Assembly: GCA_025924775.1 (NCBI GenBank)
Contig: JAICHS010000003.1
Location: 1-33,714, forward strand
Source: Rhodanobacteraceae bacterium
Lineage (GTDB): Bacteria > Pseudomonadota > Gammaproteobacteria > Xanthomonadales > Rhodanobacteraceae
Direction: 5' to 3'
Length of the DNA: 33,714 nt
The notes under the pieces: model-generated
Seen by the model: the letters and a program-made list of their open reading frames with translations, nothing else
The model's database searches: none
What the model was told of the DNA's origin: nothing
Part shown: one piece after another, positions 11,301 to 17,953 of the stretch
Layout: every line of letters starts with the position of its first letter
Numbering within the stretch: position 1 is the first letter of the stretch
Program-made: the position numbers and the translations under genes

Positions 11301-12295
11301 GATACCGAAAATCCCGTAAGGCCGGCCTTGGGCTTGCCGCCCCGACCCACCGCACCTTCATCGCGAATCTCGCCGCCGGAACCGGTGGCCGCGCCCGGCC
11401 ACGGCGAAATCGCGGTCGGATGGTTGTGGGTTTCCACCTTGATGGCGTAGGGGATGGCTTCCGGATGTGCGCGCCACGTGCCGTCGGCATCCGCGAAGAA
11501 ACGCGCACCTTCGGAACCTTCGATCACGGCGGCGTTGTCGTGGTAAGCCGACAAGGTGTACGCGGGCGACGCTTGGTGCGTCGTGCGGATCAGGTCGAAC
11601 AGGCTGGCCGTTTGCGGCGCGCCATCGACGCTGAAGCTGGCGTTGAAGACCTTGTGCCGGCAGTGCTCGGAATTGGCCTGCGCGAACATCACCAGTTCGG
11701 CGTCGGTCGGGTCGCGGCCGATCCGGGCATAGTTGTCGGCAAGGTAGTCGATTTCATCCGGCGCCAGGGCCAAGCCGAGTTCACCGTTGGCGCGCTGCAG
11801 CGCCGCTCCCGGGTCCGCGCCCAGCGCCACGTTGCCCAGTGGCCCCGCGTGGCCCGAGATGAAAATGCGCGCTGCGTCCGTCAGCTTCAGCAGCACGGAC
11901 TGCGTCATCGGGTCGTGCAACGCGGTTGCGACCGCCGCGAACGCAGGATCGGCTTGCGCGGGCAGGTGGTCGATCAGGAAGGCGGTGCCGCGTTCGACCC
12001 GCGCCACGGGGATGCCCACGTGATGCGCGATGTCGGTGGCCTTGGACGACCACGGTGACCGCGTGCCCAGCCGCGGCACCACCCACAGCGATGCGTCGGC
12101 GGGAGGGGCCTCGGTGGCGTCCAGCACTTCCGCGAGGCGCTTGTACAACGCCGGCGCCAGCGGCGACTGCGATTCGACGAAATACACGTGCCGTGCACCG
12201 CGCACGTGGATGTTTTTCGAGATGGCCGCAAGACGCTGGTTGAGGCGATCGAGGCGAAAATCCGACAGCGCACTGCGCCCGTCGAGGACGATCAT
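8387..12295 (-). CDS. purL: Phosphoribosylformylglycinamidine synthase (single-chain PurL)
   Basis: PurL is the large single-chain FGAM synthase of purine biosynthesis. It converts FGAR, glutamine and ATP to FGAM. The 1302 residues comprise a PurS-like N-terminus, two PurM-like halves forming the ATP/FGAR site (motifs such as [19 protein letters not shown] and [12 protein letters not shown]), and a C-terminal class I glutaminase. The glutaminase has nucleophile C1146 (GMCNGCQML) and H1267/E1269 (MPHPERVF). An unusual segment of about 16 residues, [16 protein letters not shown] (588-603), lies between conserved ATEG and [11 protein letters not shown]. Relative to E. coli PurL it is an insertion, and its DNA is a palindrome (see repeat at 10487-10540). 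The reading frame is intact. Start ATG 12295 follows an extended -10 promoter by about 27 nt. Confidence 0.98.
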   Translation of the reverse strand: MIVLDGRSALSDFRLDRLNQRLAAISKNIHVRGARHVYFVESQSPLAPALYKRLAEVLDATEAPPADASLWVVPRLGTRSPWSSKATDIAHHVGIPVARVERGTAFLIDHLPAQADPAFAAVATALHDPMTQSVLLKLTDAARIFISGHAGPLGNVALGADPGAALQRANGELGLALAPDEIDYLADNYARIGRDPTDAELVMFAQANSEHCRHKVFNASFSVDGAPQTASLFDLIRTTHQASPAYTLSAYHDNAAVIEGSEGARFFADADGTWRAHPEAIPYAIKVETHNHPTAISPWPGAATGSGGEIRDEGAVGRGGKPKAGLTGFSVSHLRIPNLPRPWEAERPLPPRVASAFEIMRDGPLGAAGFNNEFGRPCLAGYFRTFELETGTPGMRHGYDKPIMLAGGVANIRPMLVRKNKLVPGDHVIVLGGPAMLIGLGGGAASSMAAGASSAALDYASVQRDNPEMQRRCQEVIDASCAFGGASPIVAIHDVGAGGLSNAIPELLHDSGVGGDIDLDAVPSDDPQLSPMQIWCNESQERYVLGVHPVDLERFRATCARERCPFAAVGVATEGQRLIVSRLQTAPHLPSGPLPPQAREGKETVIDMDLAMLLGKPPRMQRDATRVRPQLDIIPDLTGIGLDDAIERVLRMPAVADKAFLIHIGDRSVGGLCARDQLAGPWQVPVSDCAVTLADFEGYAGEAMAMGERAPVAVLDGAASARMALGEALTNLIAAPVAKLDEVRLSANWMAAIGHAGEDAALFDAVQAVSQQLCPPLGISIPVGKDSLSMRTLWRDGEREQRTIAPVSLIVSAFARVADVRNTLTPQVRMDAGDTELWLLDLGAGRDRLGGSVLTQAYERGGGMPPDFDDPARLRNLFDGIRAACAQNLLLAYHDRSDGGVIVTLLEMAFAGHCGLEIVLDDWADSALRALFNEELGAVVQVRADDHAAFAAIVAAHGLAGMARVIARPKAKLGIKLYVGDETVAKWNWQKLMGAWHETSHAMQRLRDNPASADAERDWRCDDDDPGLTARLSFDPADDIAAPYIAKGARPRVAVLREQGVNGQVEMAAAFTRAGFDAIDVHMSDLVEGRHRLEEFAGFAACGGFSYGDVLGAGRGWAASILYHDELRESFATFFADESKFAVGMCNGCQMLSQLKSIIPGAEHWPTFQRNASEQYEARLVTLEVLDAGSILFRGMAGSRIPIVTAHGEGRAVFADGDKAGRATACVRFVDNRGKATEVFPLNPNGSPEGLAGFTAADGRVTILMPHPERVFRTAQMSWHPREWGEDSPWMRIFRNARAFVG
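10487..10540 (-). repeat. Palindromic REP-like element inserted in frame in purL
   Basis: The segment CCCTTCCCGCGCTTGCGGGG (10493-10512) followed by GAAGGGGCCCGGAAGGCAG (10513-10531) forms a GC-rich hairpin, with arms CCCTTCCCGC (10493-10502) and GCGGGGGAAGGG (10507-10518, two-base bulge). The C/T-rich to G-rich layout resembles the common proteobacterial palindromic units found between genes. Here it lies inside coding sequence, encodes PurL residues 588-603, contains no stop codon, and matches the 16-residue excess over E. coli PurL at this loop. Confidence 0.65.
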
Positions 12296-12328
12296 GGCGA
12301 TGGCAACCGCGTCCGTGGTGGACCGCGA

Positions 12329-12337
12329 ATTATATCA
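12329..12337 (-). promoter_or_regulatory. purL promoter, perfect extended -10
   Basis: On the minus strand the sequence is TGATATAAT, a perfect extended -10 (TGnTATAAT). There is no recognisable -35, as expected for this class. The predicted transcription start is near 12322, about 27 nt before the purL ATG. No PurR-type palindrome was seen around it. Confidence 0.6.
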
Positions 12338-12379
12338 GCGGGCGCGCAGAGCCCCGCGTGGGTGCGGGCATCGCTGCGT

Positions 12380-12934
12380 TCAGAACGTCAGCCACCAGCA
12401 GTCGCCGGAACGGACGATGCCGAAATCGCGCGTACCCCCCGCGTCACCACCGGTGGACACGTTCAGGCCCGTGGGTGGCTGGGTGGCAGCCGGCGCAGTG
12501 GAAGCTGCGGCTGGCAGCGCGCCGGCGTTGAAATCCGGTGGCCTGGCCGCCGGGGTGAAGACGATGCCGGTCAGGGGCTGGCGCAGCCAGCGGGCCAGTG
12601 ACTGCAGCGTCGCGCGTGCGGAAGCCTGACCCGTGCCGCGCCACAGGACCAGCCCGGACAACTGGTTGACATCATGCGCGGCGAACGCGCCCGCAATGGC
12701 TTGCCGCAGCGCCTGCGGCGAAGCCGCACACACGCTGCCGGCGCCGCTGGCCGGGGAGGCTGACGGTGCGCCGCCTGGCGCGGGTGCCGGCGTGGCGCAG
12801 GGCTGGCCGGAAAACTCGGGTTCGCCGTGCGCGCCGATGCAGCGATGGATCGGTTGGGTGGCCTGCGCGTGGACCTGTGGCGCGCAGGCAAGCAGCGCGA
12901 ACAGGCACAGGCATTGCAAGGACAACGTACGCAT
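12380..12934 (-). CDS. Secreted protein with DUF4124-like N-terminal segment
   Basis: This 184-residue protein has a clear Sec signal peptide (hydrophobic core about 5-17, likely cleavage after VHA at about 23). A short segment, IHRCIGAHGEPEFSGQPC, follows and resembles the DUF4124 pattern (aromatic/Cys, D/H-x-x-G, Cys) common in Xanthomonadales secreted proteins. The rest is Ala/Pro-rich with an ordered middle (about 70-125) and a C-terminus ending GDCWWLTF. Paired cysteines suggest disulfides in the periplasm. Function is unknown. It lies between metF and purL on the same strand, 24 bp after metF, and could be cotranscribed with metF. Confidence 0.7.
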   Translation of the reverse strand: MRTLSLQCLCLFALLACAPQVHAQATQPIHRCIGAHGEPEFSGQPCATPAPAPGGAPSASPASGAGSVCAASPQALRQAIAGAFAAHDVNQLSGLVLWRGTGQASARATLQSLARWLRQPLTGIVFTPAARPPDFNAGALPAAASTAPAATQPPTGLNVSTGGDAGGTRDFGIVRSGDCWWLTF

Positions 12935-12958
12935 CGCCGCCAGTGTAGCCGGCGGGTG

Positions 12959-13804
12959 TCAGTTGCCGGCCACGGCGTCCAGGCGCTGCAGCATCGCCAG
13001 CGTCGCGCGCGCGCGGTTCAAGGTGTAGACGTGCAACCCCGGCGCGCCGCCATCCAGCAGGCGCCGGCACATGGCCGCCACCACGTCGGCGCCGAACGTG
13101 CGCACCGCCTCGGCATCGTCGCTGTAGGCGAGCATGCGCTTGCCGATCCAGCGCGGGATCTCCGCACCGCACATTTCCGAGAACCGGCGCAACTGCGCGA
13201 AGTTCGCGATCGGCATGATGCCCGGCACGATCGGGATTGTGACACCGGCTGCACGGGCATCGTCCACGAACCGGAAGTAGGCGTCGGCGTTGAAGAAATA
13301 CTGCGTGATTGCGCCGTCCGCGCCGGCCTCGACCTTGGCCTTGAAGTGCGCAAGATCCGCCTGCGCGTGGTCGGATTGCGGATGGCATTCTGGGTAGCAC
13401 GCCACCTCGATGTGGAACCAGCCGTCGTGTTCGTGGCGGATGAAATCCACCAACTCCGAGGCATAGCGAAAGTCACCCGGCGAAGCCATGCCCGAGGGCA
13501 GGTCGCCGCGCAACGCGACGATGCGCTTGCAGCCGAGTTCGCGGTAATCGTTCAGCAGCGCGCGGATTTCATCGCGCGAGCCGCCCATGCACGATACGTG
13601 CGGGGCGACTTCAAACCCGTGGTTCTCGCGCAATTCCCGCACCGTGCGTGGCGTGTGCGTGAGGGTGGAACCGCCGGCGCCGAAGGTGACGCTGACGAAT
13701 TCGGGCGCCAGCGCCTTCAGTTTCGGCAAGGCGCGGTCCAGTTGCGCGCGCTGCTCGTCGGTCTTGGGTGGGAAGAACTCCAGCGAGATCGGGGTCATCG
13801 GCAT
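12959..13804 (-). CDS. metF: Methylenetetrahydrofolate reductase
   Basis: This FAD enzyme reduces 5,10-methylene-THF to 5-methyl-THF for methionine synthesis. It has 281 residues from ATG 13804 (ATG 13798 is an alternative). Family motifs are the N-terminal SLEFFPPKT, then FVSVTFGAGGST, VAPHVSCMG, RIVALRGDLP and the FAD-site region with QYFFNADAYFRFVDDARAAG. The length matches bacterial MetF, a single TIM barrel without the eukaryotic regulatory domain. An 18-bp inverted repeat sits 11 nt upstream of the start and may be a methionine-regulon operator. The gene is separated from the upstream aldolase gene by a strong hairpin terminator, so it is probably transcribed from its own promoter. Confidence 0.97.
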   Translation of the reverse strand: MPMTPISLEFFPPKTDEQRAQLDRALPKLKALAPEFVSVTFGAGGSTLTHTPRTVRELRENHGFEVAPHVSCMGGSRDEIRALLNDYRELGCKRIVALRGDLPSGMASPGDFRYASELVDFIRHEHDGWFHIEVACYPECHPQSDHAQADLAHFKAKVEAGADGAITQYFFNADAYFRFVDDARAAGVTIPIVPGIMPIANFAQLRRFSEMCGAEIPRWIGKRMLAYSDDAEAVRTFGADVVAAMCRRLLDGGAPGLHVYTLNRARATLAMLQRLDAVAGN

Positions 13805-13815
13805 CCGGGTCAATA

Positions 13816-13833
13816 TATCTTTCCATCAAGATA
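13816..13833. promoter_or_regulatory. Palindromic candidate operator upstream of metF
   Basis: TATCTT-TCCATC-AAGATA is an 18-bp inverted repeat with 6-bp arms, immediately upstream of metF in a locally AT-rich stretch. Its composition and position recall sites for SahR, the ArsR-family S-adenosylhomocysteine-responsive regulator of methionine-cycle genes in Proteobacteria. That assignment is from memory and unverified. Confidence 0.45.
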
Positions 13834-13866
13834 AAGAGAATGCTCGACGGATGCAACGCCCAAACC

Positions 13867-13894
13867 AAAACCGCCGGCTGGCGCCGGCGGTTTT
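13867..13894 (-). terminator. Strong hairpin terminator after the aldolase gene
   Basis: The 12-bp perfect arms AAAACCGCCGGC (13867-13878) and GCCGGCGGTTTT (13883-13894) surround a 4-nt loop. Read on the minus strand the stem ends in TTTT followed by GGTTTGG, so it should terminate the aldolase transcript before metF. The symmetric A/T ends allow it to work in both directions. Confidence 0.8.
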
Positions 13895-13958
13895 ATGTAG
13901 GACGGGTACAACCCGCCATTAATGCATGGACAGGCGGGTGCGCTGCGCGCTTCCCGCC
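13895..13958. repeat. Cluster of GGCGGG/CCCGCC palindromes (REP-like)
   Basis: Just downstream of the aldolase stop are CGGGT-ACA-ACCCG (13903-13915) and GGCGGG-N14-CCCGCC (13933-13958). The GTAGGACGGGTACAACCCGC wording (13898-13917) is reminiscent of the widespread proteobacterial GTAGGRYGGGT repeat units. Family membership is not proven. Confidence 0.4.
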
Positions 13959-13965
13959 CCCTGCC

Positions 13966-14976
13966 TTACGCGGCTTTCTTCCACTGGCCCAGTGCAGCCA
14001 GCCCGTTGTCGCGCGCGCGTTCGACCACGATCTTCTGTGCGGCGCCGAAGTTGCCCGCCATGTCCTTGGACCACAGGTGCAGCGCGGCCTGCTGCATCGC
14101 GCGGCCGTACGAGAACGACAGCGGCCACGGATGCGGGCCCAGGCGGTTCATGGCGTTCAAGTGCGCAGTGGCGTCCTCGTCGCTCTGGCCGCCGGACAGG
14201 AACACGATGCCCGGCAGCACCGCCGGTACCGTGGATTTCAGGCACAGGATGGTCGATTCGGCCACTTCCTCGAGGTCGGCCTGCTCGGGGCAATCCTTGC
14301 CGGATACGACCATGCTGGCCTTCAGGATCGTGCCTTCCAGCATCACGTTGTGCTCGTACAGCGCGCCAAACAGCGAGCGCAGTGTCGCTTCGGTGACCTC
14401 GAAGCAGGTTTCGATGTCATGGTCGCCGTCCATCAGCACCTCGGGTTCGACCATTGGCACCAGGCCGGCTTCCTGGCACAGCGCGGCGTAGCGCGCCAGC
14501 GCGTGGGTGTTGGCGTCGATGCAGGTGGAACTGGGCATGTCCTCGCCGATCGTGATCACCGCGCGCCACTTGGCGAATTCGGCGCCCAGCTTCACGTATT
14601 CCTCCAGCCGCCCGCGCAGCCCGTCGAGGCCTTCGGTGACCAGTTCGCCCGGAAAACCGGCCAGCGGCTTGGCACCCATGTCGACCTTGATGCCGGGGAT
14701 GATGCCGGCGTCCTTCATGATCTTGGTGAAGGGCACGCCCGCCTTGCTGGACTGGCGAATGGTTTCGTCATACAAGATTGCGCCCGAGATGTGCTGGGCC
14801 AGACCCGGCGCGGTCAGCAGCATTTCGCGGTAGGCGCGGCGATTTTCCTCGCTGTCGGGTACGCCGACGGCGTCGAAGCGCTTCTTGATGGTGCCCGAGG
14901 ATTCGTCGATCGCGATGATGCCCTTGCCCGGCGCGACCATGGCCTGCGCGACGGCTTCCATTTGATCGATGCTCAT
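13966..14976 (-). CDS. Class I fructose-bisphosphate aldolase
   Basis: This Schiff-base aldolase (336 residues) cleaves fructose-1,6-bisphosphate to DHAP and glyceraldehyde-3-phosphate. It is of the animal/plant-like class I type, not the Zn class II FbaA or the DhnA type. The Schiff-base lysine is K219 in LEGTILKASMV. Other active-site residues visible are D24 (AIDESSGTIKKR), K136 (KWRAVI) and E178 (MVEPEVLMDG). ATG 14976 is chosen because homology begins at MSIDQMEAVA; an upstream TTG at 15009 is rejected. A TATACT box 33 nt upstream may be its -10. It belongs to the glycolytic set in this region with pyk and pfp, and a strong terminator isolates it from metF. Confidence 0.96.
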   Translation of the reverse strand: MSIDQMEAVAQAMVAPGKGIIAIDESSGTIKKRFDAVGVPDSEENRRAYREMLLTAPGLAQHISGAILYDETIRQSSKAGVPFTKIMKDAGIIPGIKVDMGAKPLAGFPGELVTEGLDGLRGRLEEYVKLGAEFAKWRAVITIGEDMPSSTCIDANTHALARYAALCQEAGLVPMVEPEVLMDGDHDIETCFEVTEATLRSLFGALYEHNVMLEGTILKASMVVSGKDCPEQADLEEVAESTILCLKSTVPAVLPGIVFLSGGQSDEDATAHLNAMNRLGPHPWPLSFSYGRAMQQAALHLWSKDMAGNFGAAQKIVVERARDNGLAALGQWKKAA

Positions 14977-15008
14977 GACAGTGTCCCGGTGGTGTCGGTG
15001 GGCCGGCA

Positions 15009-15014
15009 AGTATA
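15009..15014 (-). promoter_or_regulatory. Candidate -10 of the aldolase gene
   Basis: On the minus strand the sequence is TATACT, 33 nt before the chosen ATG. No good -35 is found at 16-18 bp; TTGCAC is present at 21 bp. It lies just inside the aldolase-proximal end of dispersed repeat copy 4. Confidence 0.35.
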
Positions 15015-15037
15015 GGCGAGTAGGGGATTATTTTTGT

Positions 15038-15145
15038 GCAATCGTCCCTGATGGCCGCGTCACTGCGCCCGAGGCCGCATCGAGAGCTAGCCTCGTGCTG
15101 CACCAGAACGGCCGTCCATGGCCTGACTTCTCACCAAAGCTGCTT
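15038..15145 (+). repeat. Dispersed ~108-bp intergenic repeat, copy 4
   Basis: This copy lies between the aldolase promoter region and the 3' end of the TonB_C-like gene. Its 5' module is CGTCCCTGATGGCCGCG (15043-15059), and its 3' module CGTCCATGGCCTGACTTCTC (15112-15131) is nearly the same as in copy 3. Its orientation is the same as all other copies in the window, although the neighbouring genes are on the minus strand. Confidence 0.68.
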
Positions 15146-15167
15146 CGCTCGTACTGTCAGGAGATGG

Positions 15168-15605
15168 CTATCGATACCCTTGGGGGAAATCCTTGAGGAC
15201 GCAGGCATCGGTGATCCGCTTGCGCGCGGCCGGGTTGGCGGGCAGGTTGAACGGAACGATGAGGTAGGTGAACACCGGTTCGTGAACGGCGTTCTTGTCG
15301 CCGGGTGCGTAGTGCATGTCCTTGACCGCGCTGGCGGCGACGGTTTTCAGGTCGCCGGCCGGAATCGTCTTGCGCACCACGATGTCGCGGGTCACGCCGT
15401 CCGAGCCGACCATGTAGGTGACGGCGGCGCAGGTGGGTTTCTCGAGGTTCACGCCGCTGTTGGGCACGTCCACGTTGAGCGAGGTGTTGGTCATCACCCA
15501 GTAGCTGTTCAACTGGTCGGGTTGGACGACCTTGATGTTGGGGCCGACCGCGGCAAAGGCACTTCCCGCGACCAGGACACAAACGAGGCTGGCAAGGCGG
15601 TTCAT
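15168..15605 (-). CDS. Exported protein with TonB C-terminal-like domain
   Basis: This 145-residue protein has a Sec signal peptide (MNRLASLVCVLVAGSAFA, cleavage after about 18). One compact domain follows, whose later part (YMVGSDGVTRDIVVRKTIPA through VKDMHYAPG to VFTYLIVPFNLP) follows the TonB_C pattern of a G-x-V-x-D-I-x-V strand, a helix and a final beta strand. It lacks the TonB membrane anchor and Pro-rich spacer, so it is not a full energy transducer; a periplasmic role is inferred, function unknown. The ATG at 15605 overlaps the pyk stop codon (ATGA, 4 bp), so it is probably translationally coupled to pyruvate kinase. Confidence 0.78.
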   Translation of the reverse strand: MNRLASLVCVLVAGSAFAAVGPNIKVVQPDQLNSYWVMTNTSLNVDVPNSGVNLEKPTCAAVTYMVGSDGVTRDIVVRKTIPAGDLKTVAASAVKDMHYAPGDKNAVHEPVFTYLIVPFNLPANPAARKRITDACVLKDFPQGYR

Positions 15606-17080
15606 CCCAGGTCCCTCAGGCTTTCGGCAATCCCGTCCGCGCCGACGCTCAGCAGCTTGAGCGTGTTGGTGCCGCCGCCGCGACCGGTGTGATCGCCATG
15701 CGTCACCAGCACGCGATCGCCCTCGGCCAGGTCGCCGCGCTGGAACAACTGCCGCACGGCCTCGCGGACCACTTGGCGCACACCCAGCGTGGGCGTGGCC
15801 CGGATGTCGAACGGCATCGGCTTGACGTCGCGCAACAGCACCATCCGCCGGCGCGCCTCGGCGCTGGGCGTAAGCGCGTAGATGGGCACCGCCGAGCGGT
15901 AGCGCGACAGCCATTGCGCGGTGGTGCCGGACTCGGTGAGCGCGACGATCGCGCGCACCGGCAACTGCGTGGCCAGGAACATCGCCGCCATCGCGATGGC
16001 CTGGTCGGTGCGGTCCAGCCGGTGCGTGTGCGTGGAAATGTCCTCGGCCGGCTCGAACTGGCGCTCGGCGCCCAGGCAGATGCGGCTCATCGCCGCCACC
16101 GCGACGTCGGGATGCTTGCCGGCCGCGGATTCGGCTGACAGCATCACCGCGTCGGTACCGTCGATCACGGCGTTGGCGACGTCCAGTACTTCGGCGCGGG
16201 TCGGAATGGGCGATTCCACCATCGACTGCAGCATCTGGGTGGCCGTGATCACGGCACGGTTGCGCACCAGGGCCTCGCGGATGATCTTCTTCTGCAGGCC
16301 GGGCAGTTCGGCGTCGCCGATCTCGACGCCCAGATCGCCGCGCGCGACCATCACGGCGTCGGAAGCGTCGATGATTTCCTCCAGCCTGTCGATGGCTTCG
16401 GCGCGTTCGATCTTGGCGACCAGCCAGGCATCGCCGCCGGCTTCGTGCAGCAGCTTGCGGGCTTCCTCGATGTCGGCGGCCGAACGCACGAACGATACCG
16501 CAAGAAAATCCGCCTTCAGTTGCGCCGCCAACTTGATGTCGGCGCGATCTTTGTCCGACAACGCGTCCAGTGACAACCCGCCGCCCCTGCGGTTGAGGCC
16601 CTTGCGGTCGGACAGCTTGCCGCCGATTGTGACCTTGCAATGGATCTGCGTGTCTGCGATCGACATCACTTCCAGTTCGACCAGACCGTCGTCCAGCAGC
16701 AGATGATCGGCGGGTTTCACGTCCACCGGCAGCCCGCGGTAGCTGACGCCCACGCGCGTGGCGTCGCCCGGCGCGGCGTCGGCGCTGCAATCCAGGGTGA
16801 AATCGGCGCCGGCTTCGAGCTGGACCGGGCCATTCGCGAACGTTTCGATGCGGATCTTTGGGCCCTGCAGGTCGGCCAGCACGCCCACTTCGCGCCCCAG
16901 CGCGGTCGCCGTGACGTAGGCGTCGTGCGCGCGTCTCAGGTGGTCTTCGGGCTTGCCGTGGGACAGGTTCAACCGGATGACGTCCACGCCCGCGCGCAGC
17001 GTGCGTTCGAGCACGCCAGGCGCGTCGGTGGCGGGGCCGAGGGTGGCGACGATGCGGGTGCGACGGGTTTTGGCGATCAT
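15602..17080 (-). CDS. pyk: Pyruvate kinase
   Basis: Pyruvate kinase transfers phosphate from PEP to ADP in the last glycolytic step. The 492 residues are close to the family norm. Landmarks are the N-terminal RTRIVATLGPAT, VIRLNLSHG (substrate/K+ site), LADLQGPKIRIE, catalytic K223 and metal ligand E225 in VAKIERAEAI, D249 in MVARGDLGVEIG, and TATQMLQSM with PTRAEVLDVANAV (type signature). The B domain lies at about 75-170 and the C-terminal allosteric domain at about 350-492. ATG 17080 fits. The upstream gene on the same strand is ppa, separated by a 177-bp gap carrying a dispersed repeat. The downstream TonB_C-like gene overlaps by 4 bp. Confidence 0.97.
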   Translation of the reverse strand: MIAKTRRTRIVATLGPATDAPGVLERTLRAGVDVIRLNLSHGKPEDHLRRAHDAYVTATALGREVGVLADLQGPKIRIETFANGPVQLEAGADFTLDCSADAAPGDATRVGVSYRGLPVDVKPADHLLLDDGLVELEVMSIADTQIHCKVTIGGKLSDRKGLNRRGGGLSLDALSDKDRADIKLAAQLKADFLAVSFVRSAADIEEARKLLHEAGGDAWLVAKIERAEAIDRLEEIIDASDAVMVARGDLGVEIGDAELPGLQKKIIREALVRNRAVITATQMLQSMVESPIPTRAEVLDVANAVIDGTDAVMLSAESAAGKHPDVAVAAMSRICLGAERQFEPAEDISTHTHRLDRTDQAIAMAAMFLATQLPVRAIVALTESGTTAQWLSRYRSAVPIYALTPSAEARRRMVLLRDVKPMPFDIRATPTLGVRQVVREAVRQLFQRGDLAEGDRVLVTHGDHTGRGGGTNTLKLLSVGADGIAESLRDLG

Positions 17081-17125
17081 GCCTTCACGCTAGCACGTTT
17101 GTTTGTGTGACCGTTTACTGGTGGT

Positions 17126-17233
17126 GCGATCGATCCCTGATCGCCGCTTCGCTGGAGCCCATCGCAACTTGGTGGCCCTGAAGCCGCCAGCTTCAGAACG
17201 TCCTTCCATGGGCTGACTGTTCACAACAGCGGC
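17126..17233 (+). repeat. Dispersed ~108-bp intergenic repeat, copy 5
   Basis: This copy fills most of the gap between ppa and pyk. Its 5' module is CGATCCCTGATCGCCGCTTC (17131-17150) and its 3' module TTCCATGGGCTGACTGTTCA (17203-17222). Its ends pair as GCCGCT (17143-17148) with AGCGGC (17227-17232). Copy 3 pairs with different bases at the equivalent place (GCGGCTTT/AAAGCCGC), which hints at a conserved stem. Confidence 0.7.
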
Positions 17234-17257
17234 TGCGACCGACTCACGTTGCCACGC

Positions 17258-17806
17258 CTAGAACCTGGGTTTTTCCGGCGCTTGCAGGTAACGGCTCACC
17301 GATACGCGGATTTCTTCGCGCGCGGCGGCCGCATCGCCCCAACCCATCACTTTCACCCACTTGCCGGATTCGAGGTCCTTGTAGTGCTCGAAGAAGTGCG
17401 CGATGCGGTCGCGCCAGTGCTGCGGGGCGTCGGCAATTTCGTGGATGTGCGCATAACCCCGGAACACCTTGTCGTTGGGCACGACGACCACCTTGGTGTC
17501 GTGGCCCGCCTCGTCGTCCATGTTCAGCATACCGACCGGGCGACAACGAATCACGGATCCCGCGACCAGCGGCAGCGGCAGCAACACCAGTGCGTCGGCC
17601 GGATCGCCGTCACCCGACAGCGTATTCGGGATGTAGCCGTAGTTGCACGGATAGCGCATCGGCGTGGACAGCACGCGATCGACGAAGATCGCGCCGGACG
17701 CCTTGTCCACCTCGTATTTGACGGGCTCGGCATCCTTGGGGATTTCGATGACGACGTTGACGTCGTCCGGCACGTCGCGGCCGGCGGTGACGAGATCCAG
17801 GCCCAT
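17258..17806 (-). CDS. ppa: Soluble inorganic pyrophosphatase (family I)
   Basis: This cytosolic family I pyrophosphatase hydrolyses PPi to two phosphates. It has 182 residues from ATG 17806, supported by AGGA a few bases upstream and by the N-terminus MGLDLVTAGRDVPDDVNVVIEIP. The frame continues upstream to 17863 without homology. Active-site segments visible are VKYEVDKASGAIFVDR, YPCNYGYIPNT, the signature GDGDPADALVL with its metal-binding aspartates, and MLNMDDEAGHDTKVV. The family size of about 175-185 matches. It sits upstream of pyk on the same strand. A GGGGTCAGAGT palindromic element lies about 57 bp upstream of its start, just beyond a TAAAAT box at 17832-17837. Confidence 0.97.
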   Translation of the reverse strand: MGLDLVTAGRDVPDDVNVVIEIPKDAEPVKYEVDKASGAIFVDRVLSTPMRYPCNYGYIPNTLSGDGDPADALVLLPLPLVAGSVIRCRPVGMLNMDDEAGHDTKVVVVPNDKVFRGYAHIHEIADAPQHWRDRIAHFFEHYKDLESGKWVKVMGWGDAAAAREEIRVSVSRYLQAPEKPRF

Positions 17807-17862
17807 GGGTTTGTCCTCGCGAAAGCTGGCGATTTTACGCGAGTCACCCAAAATCGGGGTCA

Positions 17863-17945
17863 AAAACCGGGGTCAGAGTCAATTTTGTTTGAGGTAGTCA
17901 TGTTGCAGAAAGACTTTGCCCGATATTGACTCTGACCCCGGTTTT
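17863..17945. mobile_element. GGGGTCAGAGT-type palindromic MITE/REP element, intergenic copy
   Basis: An 83-bp element has perfect 21-bp terminal inverted repeats (17863-17883 and 17925-17945), each containing CCGGGGTCAGAGTC or its complement. The 41-bp interior has no gene. It fills the space between the 3' end of the S9 peptidase gene and the ppa promoter region. Elements with GGGGTCAGAGT...ACTCTGACCCC ends are widespread in Proteobacteria and are thought to be mobilised by REP-associated (RAYT/IS200-like) transposases; none is encoded here. A related element is inserted in mpl. Confidence 0.8.
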
Positions 17946-17953
17946 GACCGGTT

